Under the pieces are notes generated by a model, which worked only from the letters and a program-made list of their open reading frames with translations, did no database searches and had not been told where the DNA came from. 64,000 bases of DNA from Pseudomonas paraglycinae (lineage in GTDB: Bacteria; Pseudomonadota; Gammaproteobacteria; Pseudomonadales; Pseudomonadaceae): positions 124,001 to 188,000 of the forward strand of contig NZ_BQHR01000003.1 in the NCBI RefSeq assembly GCF_021601625.1, written 5' to 3'. Below, in pieces: positions 18,472-27,976 of this stretch (position 1 is the first letter of the stretch; each line of letters begins with the position of its first letter). A program made the translations under genes and the position numbers.

Positions 18472-19274
18472 CCGCTCAACAACCTCCACGCCTGCTGCGC
18501 GGGATTCCGCTGGCGGTGCGCAACCTGCAAAAGACCTTCGGCTGGCGGCAAGTGCTACGTGACATCGATCTGCACATTCCGGCGGGGCAATTCGTCGCGG
18601 TGGTCGGGCGCAGCGGATGCGGCAAAAGTACTTTGCTGCGCCTGCTCGCCGGCCTCGATCAACCCACCGGCGGCGATCTGCTCGCCGGGGCCGCACCGCT
18701 CAGCGATGCGCGGGATGACACGCGGTTGATGTTCCAGGAAGCACGGCTGTTGCCGTGGAAAAAGATCATCGACAACGTCGGTCTCGGCCTCAAGGGCGAC
18801 TGGCGTGCGCAAGCCTTGCAGGCGCTGGATGCAGTCGGCCTCGCCGATCGCGCCAACGAATGGCCGGCGGCACTGTCCGGCGGGCAGAAGCAGCGTGTGG
18901 CCCTGGCCCGGGCGCTGATTCATCAACCGCGTCTGTTGCTGCTGGACGAGCCATTGGGCGCACTGGATGCGCTGACCCGGATCGAGATGCAGCAACTGAT
19001 CGAACGTCTCTGGCAACAGCATGGTTTCACCGTGTTGCTGGTGACCCACGACGTCAGCGAAGCGGTGGCGATTGCCGACCGGGTGATTCTGATCGAGGAC
19101 GGCGAAGTCGGCCTTGACCTGCAAGTGGAGCTGCCGCGCCCTCGGGTCCGTGGCTCCCATCGCCTGGCGGCGCTGGAAACCGAAGTGCTCAACCGTGTGT
19201 TGTCCCTGCCCGGCGAACCGCCGGCGCCGGAACCCGTTTCACCCTTGCCTACGCAACTGCGTTGGGCTCAATAA
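18468..19274 (+). CDS. ssuB: Aliphatic sulfonate ABC transporter ATP-binding protein
   Basis: A 268-aa ABC ATPase that energises SsuC. Walker A is GRSGCGKS (residues 47-54). The Q-loop is in [11 protein letters not shown], the signature is [15 protein letters not shown], Walker B is [12 protein letters not shown] and the H-loop is [11 protein letters not shown]. The ATG is preceded by GGAGG inside ssuC and overlaps its stop. The C-terminal tail ([16 protein letters not shown]) is proline-rich, unlike the compact end of E. coli SsuB; its meaning is unclear. Confidence 0.95.
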   Translation: MTAQQPPRLLRGIPLAVRNLQKTFGWRQVLRDIDLHIPAGQFVAVVGRSGCGKSTLLRLLAGLDQPTGGDLLAGAAPLSDARDDTRLMFQEARLLPWKKIIDNVGLGLKGDWRAQALQALDAVGLADRANEWPAALSGGQKQRVALARALIHQPRLLLLDEPLGALDALTRIEMQQLIERLWQQHGFTVLLVTHDVSEAVAIADRVILIEDGEVGLDLQVELPRPRVRGSHRLAALETEVLNRVLSLPGEPPAPEPVSPLPTQLRWAQ

Positions 19275-19301
19275 CTCAAGCAAACGACAGGAATCAATGC
19301 C

Positions 19302-19517
19302 ATGACTATCAAAGCCATCAACGTACGCAACCAGTTCAAAGGCGCGATCAAGGAGATCGTTCTCGGCGACGTGCTGTCGGAAATCGACGTGCAGACCGCT
19401 TCCGGCATCGTCACGTCGGTGATCACCACCCGTTCGGTCAAGGAGCTGGAACTGGAGGTCGGCAGCGAAGTGATCGCCTTCGTGAAATCCACCGAGGTGT
19501 CCATCGCCAAGTTGTAA
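19302..19517 (+). CDS. ssuF: Molbindin-like (TOBE/Mop) protein SsuF
   Basis: A 71-aa single Mop/TOBE domain: MTIKAINVRNQFKGAIKEIV, then a central ASGIVTSVITTRSVKEL that fits the oxyanion-binding molbindin fold. SsuF is the last gene of the Pseudomonas ssu operon and was reported as needed for growth on some sulfonates and sulfate esters; its biochemical role is still open. It follows ssuB by 27 bp and is closed by a strong terminator. Confidence 0.92.
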   Translation: MTIKAINVRNQFKGAIKEIVLGDVLSEIDVQTASGIVTSVITTRSVKELELEVGSEVIAFVKSTEVSIAKL

Positions 19518-19535
19518 GGGCGTGGGACAAAAACA

Positions 19536-19569
19536 ACCCCGAAGGGTGTGAGCCCTTCGGGGTTTTTTG
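19536..19569. terminator. Terminator of the ssu operon
   Basis: A 12-bp stem (AACCCCGAAGGG / CCCTTCGGGGTT) is followed by a T-run. An A-run on the left lets it also serve the convergent TetR gene. Confidence 0.92.
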
Positions 19570-19587
19570 TGCCTGTCGCGTGCCGCG

Positions 19588-20220
19588 CTAGAGAACCCGC
19601 TTGGGCAGATAGGGCGGCAGATACAGCCCGATATAGGCATCGAACACCCGCATGCCTTCCTCGGCCATGCGCGGGGTGATCTGTCCGTGCTGTTGCACCG
19701 AGCGGGCGTAGACGCGGTCGCCCAGCTCCATGGCCAGCGCGAACACGTCCACATCGTCCGGCAGTCGCGGCAGTTCGAAGTGATGGTCGAACAGCTTGTG
19801 CATCAGGTCGCCGAGTTCGAGGTCGTGCTGGCGGTCGGCCTGAGTGACTTCGGTGAGGCCGTGCTGCGCGAGGATCAGCTGGCGGGCGGCGGCATCCTCG
19901 CCGTAGATCTCCAGCATCCGCTCCTCGACCAGCCGCGACAGGTCACGCCAGTCGCGCAGGGCATCGTGATCGATCGGCGCTTGCAGGCAGGCGCGGAAGG
20001 CTGCGTGTACATCGGCCGTCAGGGCTTCGAGCAGCGCCGGGACGCTGGCGAAGAAGTGGTAGACAGAGGAGGGCGGAATCTGTGCGCGCTCGGCAACGCT
20101 GTAGATCGACAGGCTCGCCACGCCCTCGGCGGCCAGCAGCGTGCGCGCGGCGTCGAGTATCGAATCGATCCGCGCCTGACTGCGGGCACGGGGTTTGCGG
20201 ACGGGGGCGGGACGCGTCAT
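19588..20220 (-). CDS. TetR/AcrR family transcriptional regulator
   Basis: A 210-aa regulator. A basic N-terminal arm (RPAPVRKPRARSQARID) leads into the TetR HTH: ILDAARTLLAAEGVASLSIY, then SVAERAQIPPSSVYHFFASV. It is followed by a helical ligand domain with a YLPPYLP end. The start at 20220 has AGGAG 6 nt upstream; the frame remains open further up only because it reads through a REP element. It is convergent with ssuF, so it probably does not control ssu. It may act on the polyamine genes beyond the REPIN or on itself. The effector is unknown. Confidence 0.9.
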   Translation of the reverse strand: MTRPAPVRKPRARSQARIDSILDAARTLLAAEGVASLSIYSVAERAQIPPSSVYHFFASVPALLEALTADVHAAFRACLQAPIDHDALRDWRDLSRLVEERMLEIYGEDAAARQLILAQHGLTEVTQADRQHDLELGDLMHKLFDHHFELPRLPDDVDVFALAMELGDRVYARSVQQHGQITPRMAEEGMRVFDAYIGLYLPPYLPKRVL

Positions 20221-20278
20221 GAAAGTCTCCTGCGGGGCAGCGGGCATTGTACGAGCCGGCTCTTGCGTTGTCTTGTCG

Positions 20279-20389
20279 GCCGCCATCGCTGGCAAGCCAG
20301 CTCCCACAGGTATCTGTGTCGAACACAAGATTTGAGTACACAACAGAACCCTGTGGGAGCTGGCTTGCCAGCGATCCGCCGCAGGCGGC
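20279..20389. repeat. REPIN (inverted pair of REP sequences)
   Basis: A left arm at 20279-20310 (CGCCATCGCTGGCAAGCCAG, then CTCCCACAGG) and its inverted copy at 20349-20389 (CCTGTGGGAG, then CTGGCTTGCCAGCGAT) flank about 38 bp of unrelated sequence. This is the doublet form of Pseudomonas REP elements that RAYT transposases move. It lies between the tetR start and the spuI terminator. Confidence 0.9.
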
Positions 20390-20393
20390 CATA

Positions 20394-20433
20394 AAAAAAC
20401 GCTGCGGGCTGATGAAGCCGGCAGCGCTTTTTA
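20394..20433. terminator. Terminator of spuI
   Basis: A 10-bp stem (CGCTGCGGGC / GCCGGCAGCG, one mismatch) has an A-run on the left and a T-run on the right. Read on the minus strand it ends spuI 14 bp after its stop. Confidence 0.8.
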
Positions 20434-20447
20434 TTCCTGCAATCCGC

Positions 20448-21824
20448 TTAAACGGTGTGCAGATACCAGTTGTACTCGAGGTCGGAGATGGAGTGTTCGA
20501 ACTCCTCCAGCTCGCTCTCTTTACAGGCGACGAAGATATCGATGTATTTCGGATCGATGTACTTGGCCATCACTTCGCTGTCGTCCAGCTCGCGCAGGGC
20601 ATCGCGCAGGTTGTTCGGCAGGCTCTGCTCGTTCTGCTCGTAGCTGTTGCCTTCGGTCGGAGCCGGTGGCTCGATCTTGTTGGTCAGGCCGTGGTGCACG
20701 CCCGCCAGGACCGAAGCCATCAGCAGGTACGGGTTGGCGTCGGCGCCGGCAACGCGGTGTTCCAGGCGGACCGCGTCGGCGGAGCCGGTCGGTACGCGCA
20801 GGGCCACGGTGCGGTTGTCCAGGCCCCAGCTCGGCGAGTTCGGCACGTAGAACTGTGCGCCGAAACGACGGTAGGAGTTGACGTTCGGGCAGAGGAAAGC
20901 CATCTGCGCGGGCAGGGTCTCGAGCACACCGCCGATCGCGTGACGCAGCGCGGCGTTCTGCTCGGGATCCTCGCTGGCAAAAATGTTTTTGCCTTCTTTG
21001 TCGAGAACCGAAATGTGGACGTGCAGACCGTTGCCTGCCTGGCCCGGGTACGGCTTGGCCATGAAGGTGGTGTCCATTTCATGGTCGTAGGCGATGTTCT
21101 TGATCAGACGCTTGAGCAGGACCGCGTAGTCGCATGCCTTGATCGGGTCGGCGACGTGGTGCAGGTTCACTTCGAACTGCGCCGGGGCACTTTCCTTGAC
21201 GATGGCGTCGGCCGGGATGCCTTGCTCTTTGGCGCCTTCCAGAATGTCCTGGAGGCAGTCGACGTATTCGTCGAGGTCGTCGATCAGGTAGACCTGGGTC
21301 GAATGCGGGCGTTTGCCGGAGATCGGCGAGCGTGGCGGCTGAGGGCGGCCGTTCACGTTTTCCTGGTCGATCAGGTAGAACTCGAGTTCGAACGCGGCGC
21401 AGATGGTCAAGCCCAGCTCGTCAAACTTTGCAACAACTTGACGGAGCACTTCGCGCGGGTCAGCGAAGAAAGGGTCACCTTCGAGTTCGTGCATGGTCAT
21501 CAACAGTTGCGCGGTCGGGCGCTTCTGCCATGGCTCGTTGCACAGGGTATCGGGGATTGGATAGCAGATACGGTCGGCGTCGCCGATGTCCAGGCCCAGG
21601 CCGGTGCTTTCCACCGTCGAACCATTGATATCCAGAGCAAATAGAGAGGCCGGCAGGTTGATGCCTTTCTCGTAAACCTTGTGGAGGCTGGTGCGTTCGA
21701 TGCGCTTGCCGCGCACCACACCATTCATATCCGCAATCAGAAGGTCAACGTACAGAACCTCAGGATGTTCCTTAAGGAACGCGTTCGCTTCGTTAAGCTG
21801 AACGGCACGCGGGGGTACCGACAT
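20448..21824 (-). CDS. spuI: Glutamine-synthetase-family gamma-glutamylpolyamine synthetase
   Basis: A 458-aa ATP-dependent ligase of the GlnA-like PuuA/PauA group. It joins glutamate to putrescine or another polyamine as the first step of the gamma-glutamylation route. An N-terminal beta-grasp (LYVDLLIADMNGVVRGKRI) precedes the catalytic domain with NGLHVHISVLDKEGKN, NSYRRFGAQFYVP and the EHRVAGADANPYLLMA motif. The Tyr adenylylation site of true GlnA is absent from the C-terminus. It is divergent from the spuA remnant and spuB, as in the PAO1 spu locus, hence the symbol. It is the sole gene of its unit. Confidence 0.9.
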   Translation of the reverse strand: MSVPPRAVQLNEANAFLKEHPEVLYVDLLIADMNGVVRGKRIERTSLHKVYEKGINLPASLFALDINGSTVESTGLGLDIGDADRICYPIPDTLCNEPWQKRPTAQLLMTMHELEGDPFFADPREVLRQVVAKFDELGLTICAAFELEFYLIDQENVNGRPQPPRSPISGKRPHSTQVYLIDDLDEYVDCLQDILEGAKEQGIPADAIVKESAPAQFEVNLHHVADPIKACDYAVLLKRLIKNIAYDHEMDTTFMAKPYPGQAGNGLHVHISVLDKEGKNIFASEDPEQNAALRHAIGGVLETLPAQMAFLCPNVNSYRRFGAQFYVPNSPSWGLDNRTVALRVPTGSADAVRLEHRVAGADANPYLLMASVLAGVHHGLTNKIEPPAPTEGNSYEQNEQSLPNNLRDALRELDDSEVMAKYIDPKYIDIFVACKESELEEFEHSISDLEYNWYLHTV

Positions 21825-22102
21825 GATGCAACACCTTTGTTGTTAAAAATATCAATCATTGATCTTTTCTGGTTTCAGTCAACCCGAACGGCCTGCCGAA
21901 GTCAAGCGAGGCCTTTTCTGCCCTGAAAAAGCGCCACGAGGGCATTTATGGGGCACTTTGGGGCATTTTTTTATCCGTGAAGGACGCGCCACCCGCAGGC
22001 TTGAGCAGGCCGTGTTGTATTTTTTACGGGGGTGTTGTGTAAAAAAATGAACAAGGCTAAGCTCGGATCAAACCCATAACAGCAATAATACCGGGGTGCT
22101 TC
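21825..22102. promoter_or_regulatory. Divergent promoter region of spuI and the spuA/spuB unit
   Basis: 278 bp, AT-rich, without a gene. A perfect 6-bp palindrome, ATCAAT-C-ATTGAT, lies at 21851-21863 near the spuI start. A short imperfect direct repeat (GGGGCACTTT / GGGGCATTTT) is near 21950-21970. Either could be an operator for a polyamine-responsive regulator, but no known consensus is matched here. Confidence 0.45.
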
Positions 22103-22459
22103 ATGTCTCGCCTGCCGTTAATCGGCGTCACCGACTGCTCTTTGCAGTCCGGTCTGCATGCTTATCACATCAGTGGCGACACGTCCGTCCGCAGCGCGGC
22201 CAGCAAGGCCTGCAACGTGCCAGCGATCTCCCAGCCCATGGCAGATCGAGCGCCAGCGTCCGATATTCTGGACGTGTGCGAGGGCATCCTCTTTAGCGGT
22301 TCTCCTTTCAATATAGATCTCTTTCCTGCTCCCGGCCTGCACCGCGTCCGTCGCCGTGCCCGTGATTCTGCACGCCCGGGATGTGCACAGGAAATGCAAC
22401 GCCAGCGTAAAGGGCAGGTAAGCTCCTCCTTCATTGTCTATGCGCGGTGCCGGGCGTAA
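22103..22459 (+). pseudogene. spuA: Remnant of gamma-glutamyl-GABA hydrolase-type amidotransferase (spuA/puuD)
   Basis: The first ~74 codons read MSRLPLIGVTDCSLQSGLHA and continue to LDVCEGILFSGSPFNIDLF. This is the N-terminus of class I glutamine amidotransferases of the PuuD/SpuA type (MSRLPLIGVT..., GLLFTGSPSNVEPF). The family then needs ~180 more residues. Here the frame breaks down: a VPVIL-like piece is in another frame near 22362, a QEM-like piece is back in the first frame near 22388, and the catalytic GICRG cysteine motif is lost. The reading frame ends at 118 codons. It lies between spuI and spuB, where PAO1 has intact spuA. An internal deletion plus frameshifts are the best explanation. 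Confidence 0.85.
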
Positions 22460-22553
22460 GCCGGCACTGCGCGCAAGCAAGGCCCTTTAACGCGACGCCT
22501 GGTGCGTCAAACATTGCCTGACATCTGTCAGGAGACTCAGCCCAGAGGCATTT

Positions 22554-23912
22554 ATGAGTAACAACCTCGACCAGCTCACCGATTGGTTGAAAGACCACAA
22601 GATCACAGAAGTCGAATGCATGATCGGCGACTTGACCGGTATCACCCGGGGCAAGATCTCGCCGACCAACAAGTTCATCGCCGAAAAAGGCATGCGCCTG
22701 CCAGAAAGCGTTCTGTTGCAGACCGTGACCGGCGACTACGTCGAAGACGACATCTATTACGAACTGCTCGACCCGGCCGACATCGACATGATCTGCCGCC
22801 CCGACCAGAACGCCGTGTACCTGGTGCCATGGGCCATAGAGCCGACCGCCCAGGTGATCCACGACACCTACGACAAGCAAGGCAACCCGATCGAGCTGTC
22901 GCCGCGCAACGTCCTCAAGAAAGTCCTGAAACTCTATGCCGACAAGGGCTGGCAGCCGATCGTTGCGCCGGAAATGGAGTTCTACCTGACCAAGCGCAGC
23001 GACGACCCTGACTATCCGTTGCAGCCGCCAGTTGGCCGTTCCGGGCGTCCGGAGATCGGTCGTCAGTCGTTCTCCATCGAAGCGGCGAACGAATTCGATC
23101 CGCTGTTCGAAGACGTCTACGACTGGTGCGAATTGCAGGAACTGGACCTCGACACGCTGATCCACGAGGACGGCACGGCGCAGATGGAAATCAACTTCCG
23201 TCACGGCGATGCCCTGTCCCTGGCCGACCAGATTCTGGTGTTCAAGCGCACCATGCGCGAGGCCGCCCTCAAGCACAACGTGGCCGCGACCTTCATGGCC
23301 AAGCCGATGACCGGCGAGCCGGGCAGTGCGATGCACCTGCACCAGAGCATCATCGACATCGAGACTGGCAAGAACGTGTTCTCCAATGACGACGGGACCA
23401 TGAGCCAGCTGTTCCTGCACCACATCGGTGGCCTGCAGAAACTGATCCCGGAATTGCTGCCGCTATTCGCACCGAACGTCAACTCATTCCGCCGCTTCCT
23501 CCCGGATACCTCGGCACCGGTGAACGTTGAGTGGGGCGAGGAAAACCGCACCGTGGGCCTGCGCGTCCCGGATGCCGGCCCGCAGAACCGTCGGGTGGAA
23601 AACCGTTTGCCGGGCGCCGACGCCAACCCGTACCTGGCGATTGCCGCGAGCCTGCTCTGCGGCTACATCGGCATGGTCGAAGGCATCAACCCGAGCGCGC
23701 CGGTCGTGGGCCGTGGTTACGAGCGCCGCAACCTGCGCCTGCCGCTGACCATCGAGGACGCCCTGGAGCGCATGGAAAACAGCGCGACCATCGAGAAATA
23801 CCTGGGCAAGACCTTCATCACCGGCTACGTCGCGGTGAAGCGGGCCGAGCATGAAAACTTCAAGCGCGTGATCAGTTCCTGGGAGCGTGAGTACCTGCTC
23901 TTCGCCGTCTGA
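22554..23912 (+). CDS. spuB: Glutamine-synthetase-family gamma-glutamylpolyamine synthetase
   Basis: A 452-aa GlnA-like ligase, paralogous to SpuI. Motifs run in order: ITEVECMIGDLTGITRGK (beta-grasp), GSAMHLHQSIIDIETGKN, NSFRRFLPDTSAPVNVEWGE, and the phosphate/ATP region RVENRLPGADANPYLAIAAS. It probably gamma-glutamylates a polyamine such as spermidine, cadaverine or putrescine. It sits directly ahead of the aminotransferase spuC and the spuDEFGH importer. The start has the weak site CCAGAGG. With spuA broken, removal of the glutamyl group from later intermediates must rely on another hydrolase. Confidence 0.92.
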   Translation: MSNNLDQLTDWLKDHKITEVECMIGDLTGITRGKISPTNKFIAEKGMRLPESVLLQTVTGDYVEDDIYYELLDPADIDMICRPDQNAVYLVPWAIEPTAQVIHDTYDKQGNPIELSPRNVLKKVLKLYADKGWQPIVAPEMEFYLTKRSDDPDYPLQPPVGRSGRPEIGRQSFSIEAANEFDPLFEDVYDWCELQELDLDTLIHEDGTAQMEINFRHGDALSLADQILVFKRTMREAALKHNVAATFMAKPMTGEPGSAMHLHQSIIDIETGKNVFSNDDGTMSQLFLHHIGGLQKLIPELLPLFAPNVNSFRRFLPDTSAPVNVEWGEENRTVGLRVPDAGPQNRRVENRLPGADANPYLAIAASLLCGYIGMVEGINPSAPVVGRGYERRNLRLPLTIEDALERMENSATIEKYLGKTFITGYVAVKRAEHENFKRVISSWEREYLLFAV

Positions 23913-23968
23913 TACGCCGGGCGCGGTGGCCAGCCGCCGCGCCTTCACCGATAACAAGGAGAATTGGC

Positions 23969-25333
23969 ATGACCAGCAACAACCCGCAAACCCGTGAGTG
24001 GCAAGCCCTCAGCAGCGATCACCACCTGGCCCCGTTCAGCGACTTCAAGCAGCTGAAAGAAAAGGGTCCACGGATCATCACCAACGCCAAGGGCGTGTAC
24101 CTGTGGGACAGCGAGGGCAACAAGATCCTCGACGGCATGGCGGGTCTGTGGTGTGTGGCGATCGGTTATGGACGTGATGAGCTGGCGGATGCTGCCGCCA
24201 AACAGATGCGCGAACTGCCTTACTACAACCTGTTCTTCCAGACCGCGCACCCGCCGGCGCTGGAACTGGCCAAGGCCATCGCCGACGTGGCGCCGGAAGG
24301 CATGAACCACGTGTTCTTCACCGGCTCCGGTTCCGAAGGCAACGACACCATGCTGCGTATGGTTCGCCACTACTGGGCGATCAAGGGCCAGCCGAACAAG
24401 AAAGTCATCATCAGCCGCAAGAACGGCTACCACGGTTCCACCGTGGCCGGCGCAAGCCTGGGCGGCATGACCTACATGCACGAACAGGGCGACCTGCCGA
24501 TTCCGGGCATCGTCCACATCGCGCAGCCGTACTGGTTCGCCGAAGGCGGCGACATGACCCCGGAAGAGTTCGGGATCTGGGCGGCCAATCAGCTGGAAGA
24601 AAAGATTCTGGAAGTCGGCGTCGACAACGTCGGTGCCTTTATTGCCGAGCCGATCCAGGGCGCCGGCGGCGTGATCATTCCGCCAGACACCTACTGGCCG
24701 CGCATCAAGGAAATCCTCGCCAAGTACGACATCCTGTTCGTGGCCGATGAAGTGATCTGCGGTTTCGGCCGTACCGGCGAATGGTTCGGCAGCGATTTCT
24801 ACGACCTCAAGCCACACATGATGACCATCGCCAAAGGCCTGACGTCCGGCTACATCCCGATGGGTGGCCTGATCGTGCGCGACGAAGTGGTGGCGGTGCT
24901 CAACGAGGGCGGCGACTTCAACCACGGCTTCACCTACTCCGGTCACCCGGTAGCGGCGGCGGTGGGTCTGGAAAACATCCGGATTCTGCGCGAAGAGAAA
25001 ATCATCGAACGCGCCCATGAAGAAACGGCACCGTATTTGCAGAAACGTCTGCGCGAACTGAACGATCACCCGTTGGTAGGTGAAGTGCGCGGAGTCGGTC
25101 TGCTGGGGGCCATCGAGCTGGTGCAGGACAAGGCCACTCGCAAGCGTTACGAAGGCAAGGGTGTGGGCATGATCTGCCGCCAGTTCTGCTTCGACAACGG
25201 GCTGATCATGCGTGCCGTGGGCGACACCATGATCATCGCGCCGCCGCTGGTGATCAGCAAGGCGGAGATCGATGAACTGGTTACAAAGGCACGCAAGTGC
25301 CTGGATCTGACCCTGAGTGCGTTGCAGGGCTAA
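23969..25333 (+). CDS. spuC: Polyamine:pyruvate aminotransferase (class III PLP enzyme)
   Basis: A 454-aa class III aminotransferase that transfers an amino group from putrescine, or a related diamine, to pyruvate. The PLP lysine is Lys289 in TIAKGLTSGYIPMGG. ADEVICGFGRTGEWFG carries the cofactor-binding Asp, and the cofactor phosphate cup FTGSGSEGND is near residue 115. It lies 56 bp after spuB with an AAGGAG ribosome site, so the two are co-transcribed. A structured 172-bp spacer separates it from spuD. Confidence 0.95.
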   Translation: MTSNNPQTREWQALSSDHHLAPFSDFKQLKEKGPRIITNAKGVYLWDSEGNKILDGMAGLWCVAIGYGRDELADAAAKQMRELPYYNLFFQTAHPPALELAKAIADVAPEGMNHVFFTGSGSEGNDTMLRMVRHYWAIKGQPNKKVIISRKNGYHGSTVAGASLGGMTYMHEQGDLPIPGIVHIAQPYWFAEGGDMTPEEFGIWAANQLEEKILEVGVDNVGAFIAEPIQGAGGVIIPPDTYWPRIKEILAKYDILFVADEVICGFGRTGEWFGSDFYDLKPHMMTIAKGLTSGYIPMGGLIVRDEVVAVLNEGGDFNHGFTYSGHPVAAAVGLENIRILREEKIIERAHEETAPYLQKRLRELNDHPLVGEVRGVGLLGAIELVQDKATRKRYEGKGVGMICRQFCFDNGLIMRAVGDTMIIAPPLVISKAEIDELVTKARKCLDLTLSALQG

Positions 25334-25340
25334 GTGCTAG

Positions 25341-25410
25341 GCTCTGAGCGATGGAGCTGTTGCGCTGTCGCTCGGAGCTGTCAGAAAGGCTGGTCTTTTC
25401 TTGAAAGACC
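25341..25410 (+). other. Two stem-loops in the spuC-spuD spacer
   Basis: The first hairpin, 25341-25378, pairs GCTCTGAGCGA with TCGCTCGGAGC (one G-U pair in RNA). The second, 25392-25410, pairs GGTCTTT with AAAGACC around TCTTG. Neither has a T-run, so they look like leader or mRNA-processing structures ahead of the highly expressed binding-protein gene rather than terminators. Confidence 0.55.
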
Positions 25411-25505
25411 GCCTCGGATCTTGCCAGACTAGCCGCGGTTCCAGTTGTCCGGGTTCGGCCGCTGAACAAAGTGGTTCAAAAAAGAAAAATTTGGAGCATT
25501 AACGC

Positions 25506-26618
25506 ATGAAGGCATTAGGCAAAAAGCTCGCTGGCAAGACTCTGCTCGCCATGTCCCTGATGGGCGTGATGGCGGGTGCGGTTCAGGCGGACGACAAGGT
25601 GTTGCACGTTTACAACTGGTCCGACTACATCGCGCCGGACACGGTTGCCAATTTCGAAAAAGAGACGGGCATCAAGGTCGTCTATGACGTTTTCGACAGC
25701 AACGAAACCCTGGAAGCCAAGCTGCTGGCCGGCAAATCCGGTTACGACATCGTGGTGCCTTCCAACAACTTCCTGGCCAAGCAGATCAAGGCCGGCGTTT
25801 ATCAGGAACTGGACAAGTCCAAGCTGACGAACTGGAAGAACCTCGACGAAGACCTGCTCAAGGCCGTTGGCGACGCCAGCGACCCGGGCAACAAGCACGC
25901 GTTCCCGTACATGTGGGGTTCGATCGGTATCGGTTACAACCCGGCCAAGGTCAAGGCTGCGCTGGGTATCGACAAGATCGATTCCTGGGACATCGTGTTC
26001 AAGCCTGAAAACATCGAGAAGCTGAAAAGCTGCGGTGTGAGCTTCCTCGACGCGCCGACCGAAATGATTCCCGCGGCTCTGCACTATCTGGGCAAGCCGA
26101 CCAACAGCAAGGACAAGGCTGACCTGAAAGCCGCCGAAGACCTGTTCCTCAAGATCCGTCCTTCGGTGGCTTACTTCCACTCCTCGAAGTACATCTCGGA
26201 CCTGGCCAACGGCAACATCTGCGTGGCGGTCGGCTACTCGGGTGACCTGGAACAATCCAAGACCCGCGCCAAGGAAGCCGGTGACAAGGTCAAACTGGCC
26301 TACACCATTCCGAAAGAAGGTGCCGGTACTTTCTACGACATGGTCGCCATTCCCAAGGATGCCGAAAACGTCGAAGCCGCCTACAAGTTCATGAACTACC
26401 TGCTCGAGCCGAAAGTGATGGCCGAAATCACCAACGCCGTGCGTTTCCCGAACGGCAACAAGGCGGCCACCGCCCTGGTGGACAAGGAAATCACCAGCGA
26501 TCCGAGCATCTACCCTTCGGCTGAAGTGAAGAAGCAGCTCTATGCGATCAGCGATCTGGACGCGCCTACCCTGCGCCTGATCACTCGCAGCTGGACCAAG
26601 ATCAAATCCGGTAAATAA
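25506..26618 (+). CDS. spuD: Polyamine ABC transporter binding protein (PotF/SpuD type)
   Basis: A 370-aa periplasmic putrescine/spermidine-binding protein. The signal peptide ([20 protein letters not shown]...GAVQA) is followed by [19 protein letters not shown]. The ligand-site segments [42 protein letters not shown] and [13 protein letters not shown] are typical of PotF/SpuD. The GGAGCATTAACGC ribosome site is good. It is followed by a stem-loop and the paralogue spuE. In PAO1, SpuD prefers putrescine and SpuE spermidine; which prefers which here is not decided by the sequence. Confidence 0.94.
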   Translation: MKALGKKLAGKTLLAMSLMGVMAGAVQADDKVLHVYNWSDYIAPDTVANFEKETGIKVVYDVFDSNETLEAKLLAGKSGYDIVVPSNNFLAKQIKAGVYQELDKSKLTNWKNLDEDLLKAVGDASDPGNKHAFPYMWGSIGIGYNPAKVKAALGIDKIDSWDIVFKPENIEKLKSCGVSFLDAPTEMIPAALHYLGKPTNSKDKADLKAAEDLFLKIRPSVAYFHSSKYISDLANGNICVAVGYSGDLEQSKTRAKEAGDKVKLAYTIPKEGAGTFYDMVAIPKDAENVEAAYKFMNYLLEPKVMAEITNAVRFPNGNKAATALVDKEITSDPSIYPSAEVKKQLYAISDLDAPTLRLITRSWTKIKSGK

Positions 26619-26628
26619 GCCGGTTTGA

Positions 26629-27903
<1,275 letters not shown>

Positions 27904-27976
27904 CTTCAACGTACAAACTATCCTGGGTTCGTCTTGCGTGGGCGAACTGCACTCTTTTTTTCTGGGAGTTTTGTAA

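Noticed and set aside
16456-18696. Very long open frame on the minus strand opposite ssuD, ssuC and ssuB
   Set aside because: It runs antisense to three well-recognised genes, has low-complexity Arg/His/Gln-rich translation and no family match. High-GC codon bias explains it.
22431-23423. Minus-strand frame covering the spuA remnant and spuB
   Set aside because: It is antisense to spuB, which has full glutamine-synthetase-family motifs. Nothing supports coding on the other strand.
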